Shown: piece by piece, positions 45,067 through 53,626 of the stretch | How positions within the stretch are numbered: position 1 is the stretch's first letter | How the letters are laid out: each line of letters opens with the position of its first letter | Origin: Kluyvera sp036759925 | GTDB lineage: Bacteria > Pseudomonadota > Gammaproteobacteria > Enterobacterales > Enterobacteriaceae | DNA: 64,000 nucleotides | NCBI RefSeq assembly: GCF_036759925.1 | Contig: NZ_JAPKIB010000006.1 | Location: 1-64,000 of the forward strand | Direction: 5' to 3' | Program-made: the position numbers and the translations under genes | The notes under the pieces: model-generated | The model's input: only the letters and a program-made list of their open reading frames with translations | Database searches by the model: none | What the model was told of the DNA's origin: nothing

Positions 45067-46485
45067 TCAAGTATTCTCCGGGGCCGACTGCCTGGCCTTA
45101 GCCTCTTGCTCGGCCTCCTGCTTCGCCAGGGTTCGCGCCAGAATCGTGGCGTAGAGCGGCTGTCCGCCGAGGAACTGCGCCAATAGCGTGGCACCGAGAC
45201 CGGTAATAATCATTGGCAAAATGAGCTGATAATTGTCGGTCATCTCCAGCACCAGCACAATTCCGGTGAGCGGTGCGCGAACGGAAGCCGCTAGCAGCGC
45301 GCCCATTCCGGCAATCGCAAAGGTCCCCGCCTCCAGATTGTAGGCCGGGAACAGATGCATCGCCGCCATACCGAAGGCCGTACCCAGCAGCGTACCCAGC
45401 GCCAGCATTGGCGCAAAAATCCCGCCCGGCGCGCCGGAAGAGAAGCACAGCAGCGTGGTGATAACGCGGGCAACAAACAGGAACAGCAGCGAACCAACGG
45501 TAAAGTTCCCCGCCGCCGCAATCGGGATCAGGTTAAACCCGCCGCCCGCTGCTGCCGATTGGAACAGCCCCAGCACGCCGCAGCCGCCGCCAATCAGTCC
45601 GCCAATCAGCACCCATTTTGTCGTGTTACCGCCGTGGATACGGAAAAACATATCCTGGGTTTTCAGCACCAGGGTATTAAACAGCGGACCAACACAGCCG
45701 AAAATCACGCCCAGCACCAGATACAGCCACAGCGTGTTAACCGGCGCGTTGGTCAGTTTGCCCACTTCAATCACCGGCGTTTCACCATTGAAGATGCGGA
45801 ACATGATGCTCGACATGATAACGCCGGTGAATACCGCTTTAATCGAGATCAGGCTGTAGCGGAACTGCGGGCGCATCTCTTCGATGATAAACAGAATGCC
45901 CGCCAGCGGCGCATTGAACGCTGCCGACAGACCCGCTGCCGCGCCGGTTGCCAGCAGCGTGTGGCGCGACTCTTCGTCACGCTGACGGAAAATATCGCCG
46001 ACCATACGGCCGATATTGCCGCCGATTTGCACCGTCGGCCCTTCACGCCCAAGCACCATGCCCGAACCCAGCGTGCCCATCCCACCGAAGAATTTCACCG
46101 GCAGCACGCGCCACCAGCGTACCGGGCGCAGGTCTTCCAGCGCACCTTCAATCTCCGGGATCCCCGAACCGCCCGCTTCCGGCGCAAAGCGACGCATCAG
46201 CCAGTAGCCAAACATCGCCAGCAGCGCCGACAGCACAAACGCCAGCGGCCAGACCAGATACCAGCGGTCGGCAACCTGCGCCAGCGTGCTAATACGCAGG
46301 TTCAGCACCCAGTTCACCGCATGCTCAAACGCCACGCCGACCAACCCCACGAGCGAGCCAACGATGGCGGACATCAGCAGCACCATCAACGGGGTTTTAT
46401 CACGGTTCAATAATTTACGCACTACGTCGCGGCGGCGTAAACGCACCATCCGCTGTGCCTCTAAAGGGGGTATTTCTGCTCTCAT
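45067..46485 (-). CDS. clcA: H+/Cl- exchange transporter ClcA
   Basis: ClcA exchanges two chloride ions for one proton across the inner membrane and supports extreme acid resistance. The 472-residue CLC protein has the selectivity motif GSGIP (106-110), the gating Glu148 in GREGP, the proton Glu203 (IIEEMRPQ) and the inner-gate Tyr in QPLYATILA. About 18 membrane-embedded helices are expected. In E. coli its neighbour is hemL; here the PTS-transketolase locus and a candidate sRNA intervene. Confidence 0.96.
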   Translation of the reverse strand: MRAEIPPLEAQRMVRLRRRDVVRKLLNRDKTPLMVLLMSAIVGSLVGLVGVAFEHAVNWVLNLRISTLAQVADRWYLVWPLAFVLSALLAMFGYWLMRRFAPEAGGSGIPEIEGALEDLRPVRWWRVLPVKFFGGMGTLGSGMVLGREGPTVQIGGNIGRMVGDIFRQRDEESRHTLLATGAAAGLSAAFNAPLAGILFIIEEMRPQFRYSLISIKAVFTGVIMSSIMFRIFNGETPVIEVGKLTNAPVNTLWLYLVLGVIFGCVGPLFNTLVLKTQDMFFRIHGGNTTKWVLIGGLIGGGCGVLGLFQSAAAGGGFNLIPIAAAGNFTVGSLLFLFVARVITTLLCFSSGAPGGIFAPMLALGTLLGTAFGMAAMHLFPAYNLEAGTFAIAGMGALLAASVRAPLTGIVLVLEMTDNYQLILPMIITGLGATLLAQFLGGQPLYATILARTLAKQEAEQEAKARQSAPENT

Positions 46486-46599
46486 ACCGTCATCACTAAT
46501 TGGTAATACAAATACGAAGGGAAGGCATTTTACCCAGTCATGTGCGCGACGTCGCGAAAAAATTACACGCCGAATGCGTTGTTGCTACAGGGTAAAAAC

Positions 46600-46750
46600 C
46601 AGGTTTATCACAGGTTAGTAGGAATGGAGAGAAAGTGGCGCAGAAGATCGTTTGAACGGACCTGACCGGTTGACGTCCCTGGTGTTGGAATCTCTGCGCC
46701 TGATAAGAAAGGGCTATCGTCAACATGCCTCCAGGCAGAGGCATGTTTTT
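46600..46750 (+). ncRNA. Candidate small RNA in the clcA-PTS gap
   Basis: The 280-base gap between clcA and the PTS IIC gene (46486-46765) has no credible ORF. On the + strand, GGCGCAGAAGAT (46637-46648) pairs with ATCTCTGCGCC (46690-46700) with one bulge, and GGAC/GTCC pairs inside. A 10-bp stem AACATGCCTC/GAGGCATGTT (46722-46731/46738-46747) then runs into a five-U tract (46746-46750). Both flanking genes are on the other strand, so a rightward terminator here serves no known gene. The 5' end is a guess; the best -35-like sequence, TTGCTA, lies at 46582. I do not recognise a known sRNA. Confidence 0.4.
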
Positions 46751-46765
46751 AGGTTGTGTAATACC

Positions 46766-48133
46766 TTACTCTTCTACTGGCTCAGGCTTCTTTTTCGCCA
46801 GCACGTTGTAAACCACCAGCAGAGCGAAAATACCGGTAATCGTCATGGTGATGGTGCCTGGCGTCATAAAGCGCGCCATGTTGCCAAGAATAATCCCCAC
46901 CACGCCGAAGTCGGTATCGGAGAAGGTGGTGTTGGTTAAGCCCAGCGCACCCAGTACCGGAATCAGCGCCACCGGTAAGAAGGTAATCAGAATACCGTGA
47001 GCGAAGGCACCGAGAATCGCGCCGCGTTTACCGCCAGTCGCATTACCGAATACCCCTGCCGTTGCCCCACAGAAGAAGTGAGGTACGACGCCCGGCAGAA
47101 TCAGTACCCACTTGAGCTGCCCAAGGATGAACAGCCCCACCAGACCACCGACAAAGCTTGAGATAAAGCCGACTAACACCGCGTTTGGCGCATACGGGAA
47201 GACGATTGGGCAGTCCAGCGCCGGACGTGCGTTAGGCACCAGACGCTCGGAGAAACCGGTAAATGCCGGAACAATCTCCGCCAGAATTAAACGCACACCC
47301 TGCAGGATAATAAATACCCCAGCCGCAAAGGTGATGGCCTGGATAAAGGAGTAGACCAGGTAGTTCTGACCGTGGCTAAAGTTGCTCTCGACGTACTCTT
47401 TACCTGCGGAAATCGACAGGACCAGATAAATGATCATCATCGTCAGAGAGATAGAGATCGTGCTATCGCGCAGGAAGCTCAGGTTCTTAGGCATGTTCAT
47501 CTCTTCGGTAGATTTAGAACCTTTACCGACGACAGAACCGATCCACCCAGAAAGTACGTAGCCAACCGTACCGGTATGCGCCAGTGCTACCTGGTCATTA
47601 CCGATAATTTTACGCATATAAGGTTGTGCAATGGCCGGGAAGAAGCCCATTAACATGCCGAGCGCCAGTGAGCCGGTATAAATAAGCTGAACGCCTTCGA
47701 AGCCGGCTACCGACAGAATAATCGCCACCATACAGGCCATGTAGAAGGTCACATGCCCGGACAGGTAGATATATTTTAAACGGGTGAATCTCGCCACCAC
47801 AATATTCGCCACCATACCGAACGCCATGATAAGCGTGGTTGGTGCGCCATATTTTTCCAGCGCAATAGAGACCATCGCCTCATTGTTCGGAATAATACCC
47901 TGCACATCGAAGGCCTGCTTGAAGATATCACCTAACGGCGATAGCGAGCCGACCAGAACCAAAGCCCCGCCGGATAATACCAGGAAGCCCAGTATCGTTT
48001 TAACGGTCCCTTTAATGACATCAGGGAAGGATTTTTTTTGTGCCACCAGGCCGAACAGCGCCACCAGCCCGACAAGGATTGATGGCACCTTCAGGATATC
48101 AACAATAAGCTGTAAAACGTTTTGAACAAACAT
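46766..48133 (-). CDS. PTS ascorbate-family (UlaA/SgaT-like) sugar transporter subunit IIC
   Basis: This 455-residue polytopic inner-membrane protein is the sugar-translocating IIC subunit of an ascorbate-type PTS. Recognisable UlaA-family stretches are GTVKTILGF (about 42-50), the QGVRLILAEI...RLVPNA...ALDCPIVF block, PNAVLVGF, and GFxPxFF-like GVVPHFFCGAT. It is clearly divergent from E. coli UlaA, so the substrate may not be ascorbate. It is the last gene of the leftward operon tkt-IIA-IIB-IIC and has AGAGG before its ATG. A hairpin starts 19 bases beyond its stop but has no U-run in this direction. Confidence 0.9.
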   Translation of the reverse strand: MFVQNVLQLIVDILKVPSILVGLVALFGLVAQKKSFPDVIKGTVKTILGFLVLSGGALVLVGSLSPLGDIFKQAFDVQGIIPNNEAMVSIALEKYGAPTTLIMAFGMVANIVVARFTRLKYIYLSGHVTFYMACMVAIILSVAGFEGVQLIYTGSLALGMLMGFFPAIAQPYMRKIIGNDQVALAHTGTVGYVLSGWIGSVVGKGSKSTEEMNMPKNLSFLRDSTISISLTMMIIYLVLSISAGKEYVESNFSHGQNYLVYSFIQAITFAAGVFIILQGVRLILAEIVPAFTGFSERLVPNARPALDCPIVFPYAPNAVLVGFISSFVGGLVGLFILGQLKWVLILPGVVPHFFCGATAGVFGNATGGKRGAILGAFAHGILITFLPVALIPVLGALGLTNTTFSDTDFGVVGIILGNMARFMTPGTITMTITGIFALLVVYNVLAKKKPEPVEE

Positions 48134-48173
48134 ATTAACCTCTGTCGCAGGGTATTTTTCTTGCCCGACTTAA

Positions 48174-48446
48174 TTATTGCTGGTCAAAGTAGTCTTTTAT
48201 TTTTTGTTCAACTTCGTTCAGGTCGATAATGTTATTAATGACAATAACTTTATCTGCCGGTAAGTTAGCGCTGAAGGCGATATCTTTCGCCATCACGAAA
48301 ACATCGGCCACGTCGGGCGTGACGGAACCCAAATCAGAGTGCTCAACGTCCGCGGTGATATTAATTTTTTTGAGCACCTTTTTGATGTTCATTTCCATCA
48401 TAAAGCTGCTACCCAGACCTGAACCACATACCGCCATAATTTTCAT
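48174..48446 (-). CDS. PTS ascorbate-family subunit IIB
   Basis: A 90-residue IIB domain protein that passes phosphate from IIA to the incoming sugar. The P-loop-like motif MAVCGSGLGSSFMM holds the phosphorylated Cys7. The ATG at 48446 is preferred because GAGG stands 8 bases ahead; an ATG four codons upstream overlaps that ribosome site. It lies 40 bases before the IIC gene and 33 after IIA. Confidence 0.9.
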   Translation of the reverse strand: MKIMAVCGSGLGSSFMMEMNIKKVLKKINITADVEHSDLGSVTPDVADVFVMAKDIAFSANLPADKVIVINNIIDLNEVEQKIKDYFDQQ

Positions 48447-48479
48447 AGTAGACCTCATATTTCTACGATTGGGGTGTCA

Positions 48480-48944
48480 TTAACAAGACGCCGACGTTTC
48501 ACCGAGCAAAATCGCCTGCAATTCTTCAGTACTTTGCGTATCAAAAATCTGCTGCATCACCTCATCATCTGACAGCACTTCGGCGAGCTGCGAAATCATT
48601 TCAATGTGACTATTGCTGTCCGGGGCGGAGAACATGAAAATCGCGTCCACCGGATCGTTCTCTTCTGAATTGAACTCAACCGCCTGCCCCAGTTTGACGA
48701 TGGAGAGCCCCAGCGCCATTGCGCCCTGCTCGGGCCGGGTATGTGGCATCGCGATGCGCGGAGCAATCACGAAATAGGGGCCGATCTCTTCTTTCTGTTT
48801 GATAATCGAATCGATATAGGCCGGTGAAATCGCCCCTTCATCCAGCAGTGGGCGGCCAGCAATCTGAATCGCCTCTTTCCAGTCACTTACTGATGGAACA
48901 TACTGAACTTTGTTTTTATTCAGCCAGTTGGATAATGTTGGCAT
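48480..48944 (-). CDS. PTS subunit IIA (mannitol/fructose/ascorbate type)
   Basis: A 154-residue PTS_EIIA_2 domain protein. The phospho-accepting His68 is in APRIAMPHTRPE, the typical IIA motif of the fructose-mannitol superfamily that serves ascorbate-type IIBC pairs. It receives phosphate from HPr. It follows the transketolase gene by 38 bases, so enzyme and transporter are probably made from one mRNA. Confidence 0.92.
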   Translation of the reverse strand: MPTLSNWLNKNKVQYVPSVSDWKEAIQIAGRPLLDEGAISPAYIDSIIKQKEEIGPYFVIAPRIAMPHTRPEQGAMALGLSIVKLGQAVEFNSEENDPVDAIFMFSAPDSNSHIEMISQLAEVLSDDEVMQQIFDTQSTEELQAILLGETSASC

Positions 48945-48982
48945 GGAGATTACCTATCGTTCTTAATGATAAAAATGGGTGA

Positions 48983-50974
48983 CTACAGCATGCGACGGGC
49001 CGTTTCCGTCACATTCTCTTTCGTAAAGCCAAAGTATTTAAACAGGACGCTCGCTGGCGCAGATTCCCCAAAGGAGTCCATGCCAATAACCTTCCCATCC
49101 AGCCCGGTATAGCGCTGCCAGAACCCTTCAATACTGGCTTCTATCGCCAGACGGTTACGCACGCGCTTCGGCAACACGGACTCTTTGTAGGCTTCATCCT
49201 GCTTATCAAAGCGCTCGGTGCACGGCATCGAAACCACGCGAATCTGGTGGCCTTCCTGCTGTAGCGTACGGGCAGCGGCAACCGCCAACGCCACCTCTGA
49301 GCCTGCGGATATCAGGATCAGCTCAGGTTCACCGTCGCAGTCGACCAGCACATAGCCGCCACGCGCAATATTGTTAAGCTGTTCCGCACTGCGAACCTGC
49401 TGTTCAAGCGGCTGGCGGGTCAGCACTAAGGCCGAAGGCCCGTCCTGACGTTCAATTGCCTGCTGCCAGGAGACCGCCACTTCCACCTGATCGCATCCGC
49501 GCCAGGTTTCCATATTCGGTGTCAGGCGCAGCGAGGCCAGTTGCTCAACCGGCTGGTGCGTCGGGCCATCTTCGCCCAGACCAATGGTGTCGTGGGTATA
49601 GACAAAGATGGAGCGAATTTTCATCAGCGCCGCCATGCGCAGCGCATTACGGGCATATTCCATAAACATCAGGAAGGTGCCGCCGTAAGGGATAAACCCG
49701 CCGTGCAGCGCCAGGCCATTCATGATGGCGGACATGCCAAATTCACGAACGCCATAAGAAAGGTAGTTCCCCGCCCCATGCTCGGCGGTAAAATCGACGG
49801 ACTTCTGATGCCTGGTCAGGTTAGACGGCGAAAGATCCGCAGACCCGCCCATCAACTCAGGCATCATATCGGCGAAAAAATTTAAGCAGTTCTGGCTCAC
49901 CTGGCGCGTGGCCAGCGATGCCGGATTGGCCTGCAAATCGTCGATATAGTGCTGGATATTTCCCGCCCACTGCGCAGGCAGTTCGCCTTTCATACGACGC
50001 ACAAACTCGGCAGCCAGCTCTGGCCATTGCAGTGCATAGTCGGCAAACAGCGCGTCCCATGCCTGCTCGTCCTGCGCCCCTTTTTCGGTCGCATCCCAGG
50101 CGGCATAGATATCGGCAGGAATTTCAAACGGCGGATACGGCCACTCAAGGCGTTCACGCACCAGGGCGACTTCATCGGCCCCCAGCGCGGAGCCGTGACA
50201 CTCATGGCTGTCCGCTTTATTCGGCGAGCCGAAACCGATAATGGTTTTACAACACAGCAGGCTTGGTTTATCGCTGACCTGTTTAGCTTCGCGAACGGCA
50301 GCGTCAATCGCCTGCGGGTCGTGACCATCAATACCTTCAATCACGTGCCAGCCATAGGCACGGAAGCGGGCGGCGGTATCTTCAGCGAACCAACCTTCAA
50401 CGTGCCCGTCGATAGAGATGCCATTATCGTCCCAGACGGCAATCAGATTCCCCAACCCTAAGGTTCCGGCCAGGCTGCATGCTTCATGGGAGATACCTTC
50501 CATCAGGCAGCCATCGCCCAGGAATAGCCAGGTGTGGTGATCGACGATATCAAACCCAGGCTTATTGAATTCAGCGGCCAGCGCTTTCTCGGCAATGGCC
50601 ATGCCGACGGCGTTCGCCACCCCTTGCCCCAGCGGGCCGGTGGTGGTTTCAACGCCGGGCGTATAGCCATACTCTGGGTGGCCAGGTGTACGCGAGTGAA
50701 GCTGACGGAATTCACGGATGTCATTCATGCTCAGGTCATAACCCGTGAGGTGCAACAGAGAATAAAGCAGCATCGAGCCATGACCATTCGACTGCACATA
50801 GCGATCGCGGTTAAACCACTGCGGATTTTTTGGGTTATGGCGAAGGTGATGGCGCCAGACAACCTCGGCAATATCAGCCATACCCATCGGTGCGCCCGGA
50901 TGGCCAGAGTTGGCTTTCTGAATCGCATCGACGCTCAGAATTCGAATGGCATTCGCTAATTTTCTGTTGCTCAT
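48983..50974 (-). CDS. Full-length transketolase in a PTS operon (TktA/TktB paralogue)
   Basis: Transketolase moves two-carbon units between ketose and aldose phosphates with thiamine diphosphate. The 663-residue protein is complete. It has His25 in SGHPGAP, the ThDP motif from GDGCLMEG (GDG at 153-155) to DDNGISID (Asn184), and catalytic Glu411 in YGVREFGM. The substrate-phosphate set is conserved: Ser385 region SADLSPSNLTR, His461, His473 and Arg520. It should therefore be active on sugar phosphates. It is not the housekeeping gene, since its position and operon with IIA-IIB-IIC mark an accessory copy. Salmonella has a related PTS locus in which, as I recall, transketolase is split into two ORFs. 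Confidence 0.9.
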   Translation of the reverse strand: MSNRKLANAIRILSVDAIQKANSGHPGAPMGMADIAEVVWRHHLRHNPKNPQWFNRDRYVQSNGHGSMLLYSLLHLTGYDLSMNDIREFRQLHSRTPGHPEYGYTPGVETTTGPLGQGVANAVGMAIAEKALAAEFNKPGFDIVDHHTWLFLGDGCLMEGISHEACSLAGTLGLGNLIAVWDDNGISIDGHVEGWFAEDTAARFRAYGWHVIEGIDGHDPQAIDAAVREAKQVSDKPSLLCCKTIIGFGSPNKADSHECHGSALGADEVALVRERLEWPYPPFEIPADIYAAWDATEKGAQDEQAWDALFADYALQWPELAAEFVRRMKGELPAQWAGNIQHYIDDLQANPASLATRQVSQNCLNFFADMMPELMGGSADLSPSNLTRHQKSVDFTAEHGAGNYLSYGVREFGMSAIMNGLALHGGFIPYGGTFLMFMEYARNALRMAALMKIRSIFVYTHDTIGLGEDGPTHQPVEQLASLRLTPNMETWRGCDQVEVAVSWQQAIERQDGPSALVLTRQPLEQQVRSAEQLNNIARGGYVLVDCDGEPELILISAGSEVALAVAAARTLQQEGHQIRVVSMPCTERFDKQDEAYKESVLPKRVRNRLAIEASIEGFWQRYTGLDGKVIGMDSFGESAPASVLFKYFGFTKENVTETARRML

Positions 50975-51437
50975 ACGTCTCTCTTTTTACCTGGATTTTA
51001 CGTTCAACAATAACGTTTGCGGGGTTTTCCCCACGCCAGCATGAATAGACATGTCGAAAGAAACCTTAGTTTTTATCGTTGTATCACTCCGCCATACGGT
51101 TCAACGCGGCTTGAATTCTCTTTCGGCAACCAGCAATAAAATAAACATTAAAATACAATGAATTACTTTATATTCTCGCGCTATTACTGCATCCTTATGC
51201 CTTTCAATATACGTCTATACATGTTTCACTTGTCTAGTCATCTTGATGATGCACATAGACGTGTCCAGATACAATATGCAAAAATGCATTTTATCGCGAT
51301 GCGGCGTTTGTTCACTCAAATTCGTTAACTTGCTCACAATATGACGTTAACGGTCTGGTCGACAGAAAACAAAGTCAGGCATACATGTAAACAGGATCCA
51401 GCGGCGTTATCGCCCATATTGGTTAGGAAGAAAGTCG
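50975..51437. other. 463-bp divergent regulatory region (transketolase operon / GntR regulator)
   Basis: No ORF of note. The part nearest the transketolase start (about 51120-51200) is AT-rich. The centre carries three GTCTA motifs (see 51211-51262). The part near the regulator holds TTGCTCACAATATGACG, in which TCACA (51333-51337) could be half of a CRP site with a poor partner (CGTTA). I could not assign promoters for either direction with confidence. Confidence 0.6.
51211..51262. promoter_or_regulatory. Candidate operator cluster for the GntR/UTRA regulator
   Basis: Three copies of the half-site GTCTA occur in 52 bases: ACGTCTAT (51211-51218), TGTCTAGTCA (51231-51240, 8/10 to the palindrome TGTCTAGACA), and ATAGACGT (51255-51262, exact inverse of the first). 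HutC/UTRA regulators such as NagR/DasR and PhnF bind GTCTAGAC-type palindromes. The cluster is midway between the divergent genes. The assignment is inference from motif class and location. Confidence 0.45.
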
Positions 51438-52172
51438 ATGGTTGATGGCATTACAGAGAAGCAAAAAGAGGTGGTCGATTACATTCTCAGGAAGATAAAG
51501 ACCGATGGTCTTTTGCCAGGGGATAAACTGGACACAGAGATTGCTATTGCCAAAAATATCGGCATCACGCGGGCCACGGTGCGCGAGGCCACGCGCCTGT
51601 TGATCGAGCAGCAGCGAATTTATCGCGTGAAAGGCTCGGGTTTGTTCGTTGGCGCCATCGGTAAAAGCAACCATTCCGGCAGATTCCACGCCCTGTCACC
51701 TTTTGATTTCCAGGCACAGAAGAGTGGCCATAAAGGTGTCAGAAAAGTCATTAAATTCAGTATCATGAAAGTGCCATCGCCAGAAATCGCACAGTCGTTG
51801 CGGATAAAAAATAGCGATCAGATCTATAAAATTTTACGTCTGATGTGTTTTGACGATATTCCCGTCGCCCTTGAGCATATCCATCTGCCGGTCAATATGT
51901 TTACCAGCATGGAATTAAGCCAGCTCGAAATATCAAAATATAGCTATATCGAAAGCATCACCGGTAAAAAGGTCCAGCGCCGCGATCAGAATTTAACCGC
52001 GATCAACCTGGTTGACGAAGATATCCTTAATCTATTGAATCTCAAAGAGAACGACTCTGTTCTGGAACTTGATGAAACCGTTTATCTCGATGACGGCACG
52101 CCCTGCGAAGTCAATATTGCCATCATTAACACGCGTATTTTCCCCCTGAGACAAAACTCAACCCGCTCATAA
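51438..52172 (+). CDS. GntR-family (HutC/UTRA) transcriptional regulator of the PTS-transketolase locus
   Basis: A 244-residue regulator with an N-terminal winged helix-turn-helix (about 8-72; LDTEIAIAKNIGITRATVRE is the recognition region) and a C-terminal UTRA effector domain (about 90-235) with the usual YKILRLMCFDDIPVALEHI-like strand pattern and YSYIESI. UTRA proteins usually bind a sugar phosphate. It is divergent from the tkt-IIA-IIB-IIC operon across 463 bases, so it most likely controls that operon and itself. AGGAAG precedes the ATG by 8 bases. It shows no close similarity to a named E. coli regulator that I recognise. Confidence 0.88.
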   Translation: MVDGITEKQKEVVDYILRKIKTDGLLPGDKLDTEIAIAKNIGITRATVREATRLLIEQQRIYRVKGSGLFVGAIGKSNHSGRFHALSPFDFQAQKSGHKGVRKVIKFSIMKVPSPEIAQSLRIKNSDQIYKILRLMCFDDIPVALEHIHLPVNMFTSMELSQLEISKYSYIESITGKKVQRRDQNLTAINLVDEDILNLLNLKENDSVLELDETVYLDDGTPCEVNIAIINTRIFPLRQNSTRS

Positions 52173-52185
52173 GGCGGGCTATTTT
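52162..52185 (+). terminator. Short terminator at the end of the GntR regulator gene
   Basis: CCCGC/GCGGG (52162-52166/52174-52178) encloses the stop codon and is followed by CTATTTT. It has a short stem and a modest U-run. Confidence 0.5.
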
Positions 52186-52334
52186 CAGACCGACCTCGCC
52201 GCTGCTGATAACAAGGCTGCCACTATCATTTCTGTTGCCCAACATTCACGCCACAATGGTCAAAAATTTCATAACCTCTATGGAATAATTTAGAATAGCG
52301 GGCAAAACATTTTCCACGAACCAGGAACCTGCCA

Positions 52335-53615
52335 ATGAGCAAATCTGAAAACCTGTATAGCGCTGCGCGTGAACTTATCCCAGGCGGGGTGAACTCGCCG
52401 GTACGTGCCTTCACCGGCGTGGGCGGTACGCCGCTGTTTATCGAGCGTGCGGACGGCGCGTATCTGTACGACGTGGATGGCAAAGCCTATATCGACTATG
52501 TCGGTTCCTGGGGGCCGATGGTGCTGGGCCATAACCACCCGGCCATCCGCAATGCGGTGATTGAAGCGGCCGAGCGTGGCCTGAGCTTCGGTGCGCCGAC
52601 CGAGATGGAAGTCACTATGGCGAAGCTGGTTACCGAACTGGTACCAACAATGGACATGGTGCGCATGGTGAACTCCGGTACCGAAGCGACCATGAGCGCC
52701 ATTCGCCTGGCGCGCGGTTTTACCGGCCGTGACAAAATCATCAAATTCGAAGGTTGCTATCACGGCCACGCCGACTGCCTGCTGGTTAAAGCAGGCTCCG
52801 GCGCGCTGACCCTCGGTCAGCCAAACTCACCGGGCGTACCGGCAGATTTCGCCAAGCACACCCTCACCTGCACCTATAACGATCTCGCGTCCGTACGCGC
52901 GGCGTTCGAGCAGTTCCCACAGGATATTGCCTGCATCATCGTTGAACCGGTTGCCGGCAACATGAACTGCATCCCACCGCAGGCTGATTTCCTGCCGGGC
53001 CTGCGCGCGCTGTGCGACGAGTTCGGCGCACTGCTGATTATCGATGAAGTGATGACCGGCTTCCGCGTGGCGCTGGCTGGCGCGCAGTCCTACTACGACG
53101 TGGTGCCGGATCTGACCTGCCTTGGTAAAATCATTGGCGGCGGTATGCCGGTAGGCGCCTTCGGCGGTCGTCGCGACGTGATGGACGCGCTGGCGCCCAC
53201 CGGTCCGGTTTATCAGGCGGGTACCCTTTCCGGTAACCCAATTGCCATGGCGGCGGGATTCGCCTGTCTGACCGAAGTGGCGCAGCCAGGCGTTCACGAA
53301 ACCCTGACCGACCTGACCAACCAACTGGCGCAGGGTCTGCTGGATGCTGCGCAGGAAACCGGTATTCCATTGGTGGTGAACAACGTGGGCGGCATGTTCG
53401 GGATCTTCTTCACCGATGCCAAAGAAGTGACCTGCTATCAAGACGTTCTGAAGTGCGACGTTGAACGCTTTAAGCGCTTCTTCCATCTGATGCTGGATGA
53501 AGGCGTGTACCTGGCACCGTCGGCGTTTGAGGCGGGCTTTATGTCTATCGCCCATAGCGAAGACGATATCAACAACACCGTTGATGCGGCGCGTCGGGTG
53601 TTTGCGAAGCTGTAA
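52335..53615 (+). CDS. hemL: Glutamate-1-semialdehyde 2,1-aminomutase
   Basis: HemL converts glutamate-1-semialdehyde to 5-aminolevulinate, the tetrapyrrole precursor. The 426-residue PLP enzyme has its Schiff-base Lys265 in CLGKIIGGGMP, LIIDEVMTGFR (Asp that pairs with the PLP ring), and NSGTEATMSAIR for phosphate binding. AGGAAC precedes the ATG by 9 bases. It is convergent with fhuB across a REP-terminator-REP junction. Haem synthesis next to siderophore uptake is the same arrangement as in E. coli. Confidence 0.98.
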   Translation: MSKSENLYSAARELIPGGVNSPVRAFTGVGGTPLFIERADGAYLYDVDGKAYIDYVGSWGPMVLGHNHPAIRNAVIEAAERGLSFGAPTEMEVTMAKLVTELVPTMDMVRMVNSGTEATMSAIRLARGFTGRDKIIKFEGCYHGHADCLLVKAGSGALTLGQPNSPGVPADFAKHTLTCTYNDLASVRAAFEQFPQDIACIIVEPVAGNMNCIPPQADFLPGLRALCDEFGALLIIDEVMTGFRVALAGAQSYYDVVPDLTCLGKIIGGGMPVGAFGGRRDVMDALAPTGPVYQAGTLSGNPIAMAAGFACLTEVAQPGVHETLTDLTNQLAQGLLDAAQETGIPLVVNNVGGMFGIFFTDAKEVTCYQDVLKCDVERFKRFFHLMLDEGVYLAPSAFEAGFMSIAHSEDDINNTVDAARRVFAKL

Positions 53616-53626
53616 GTCTGGCGTAT

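Noticed and set aside
45355..46413. A 352-codon open frame antisense to clcA
   Set aside because: The predicted protein is an Arg/Gln/His-rich shadow of clcA with no recognisable fold or start signal.
46720..46750. Hairpin considered as the terminator of the PTS operon
   Set aside because: On the leftward strand the stem is followed by GACGATAG rather than a U-run. The U-tract is on the rightward strand, so it fits a + strand transcript better, although a weak leftward effect is possible.
48983..50974. Transketolase considered as housekeeping tktA or tktB
   Set aside because: Its operon with PTS IIA-IIB-IIC, the divergent regulator and its insertion between clcA and hemL do not fit the usual tktA or talA-tktB settings.
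51320..51340. Possible CRP site upstream of the GntR gene
   Set aside because: Only one half (TCACA) fits; the partner CGTTA matches TGTGA at three of five positions, too weak to annotate as a site.
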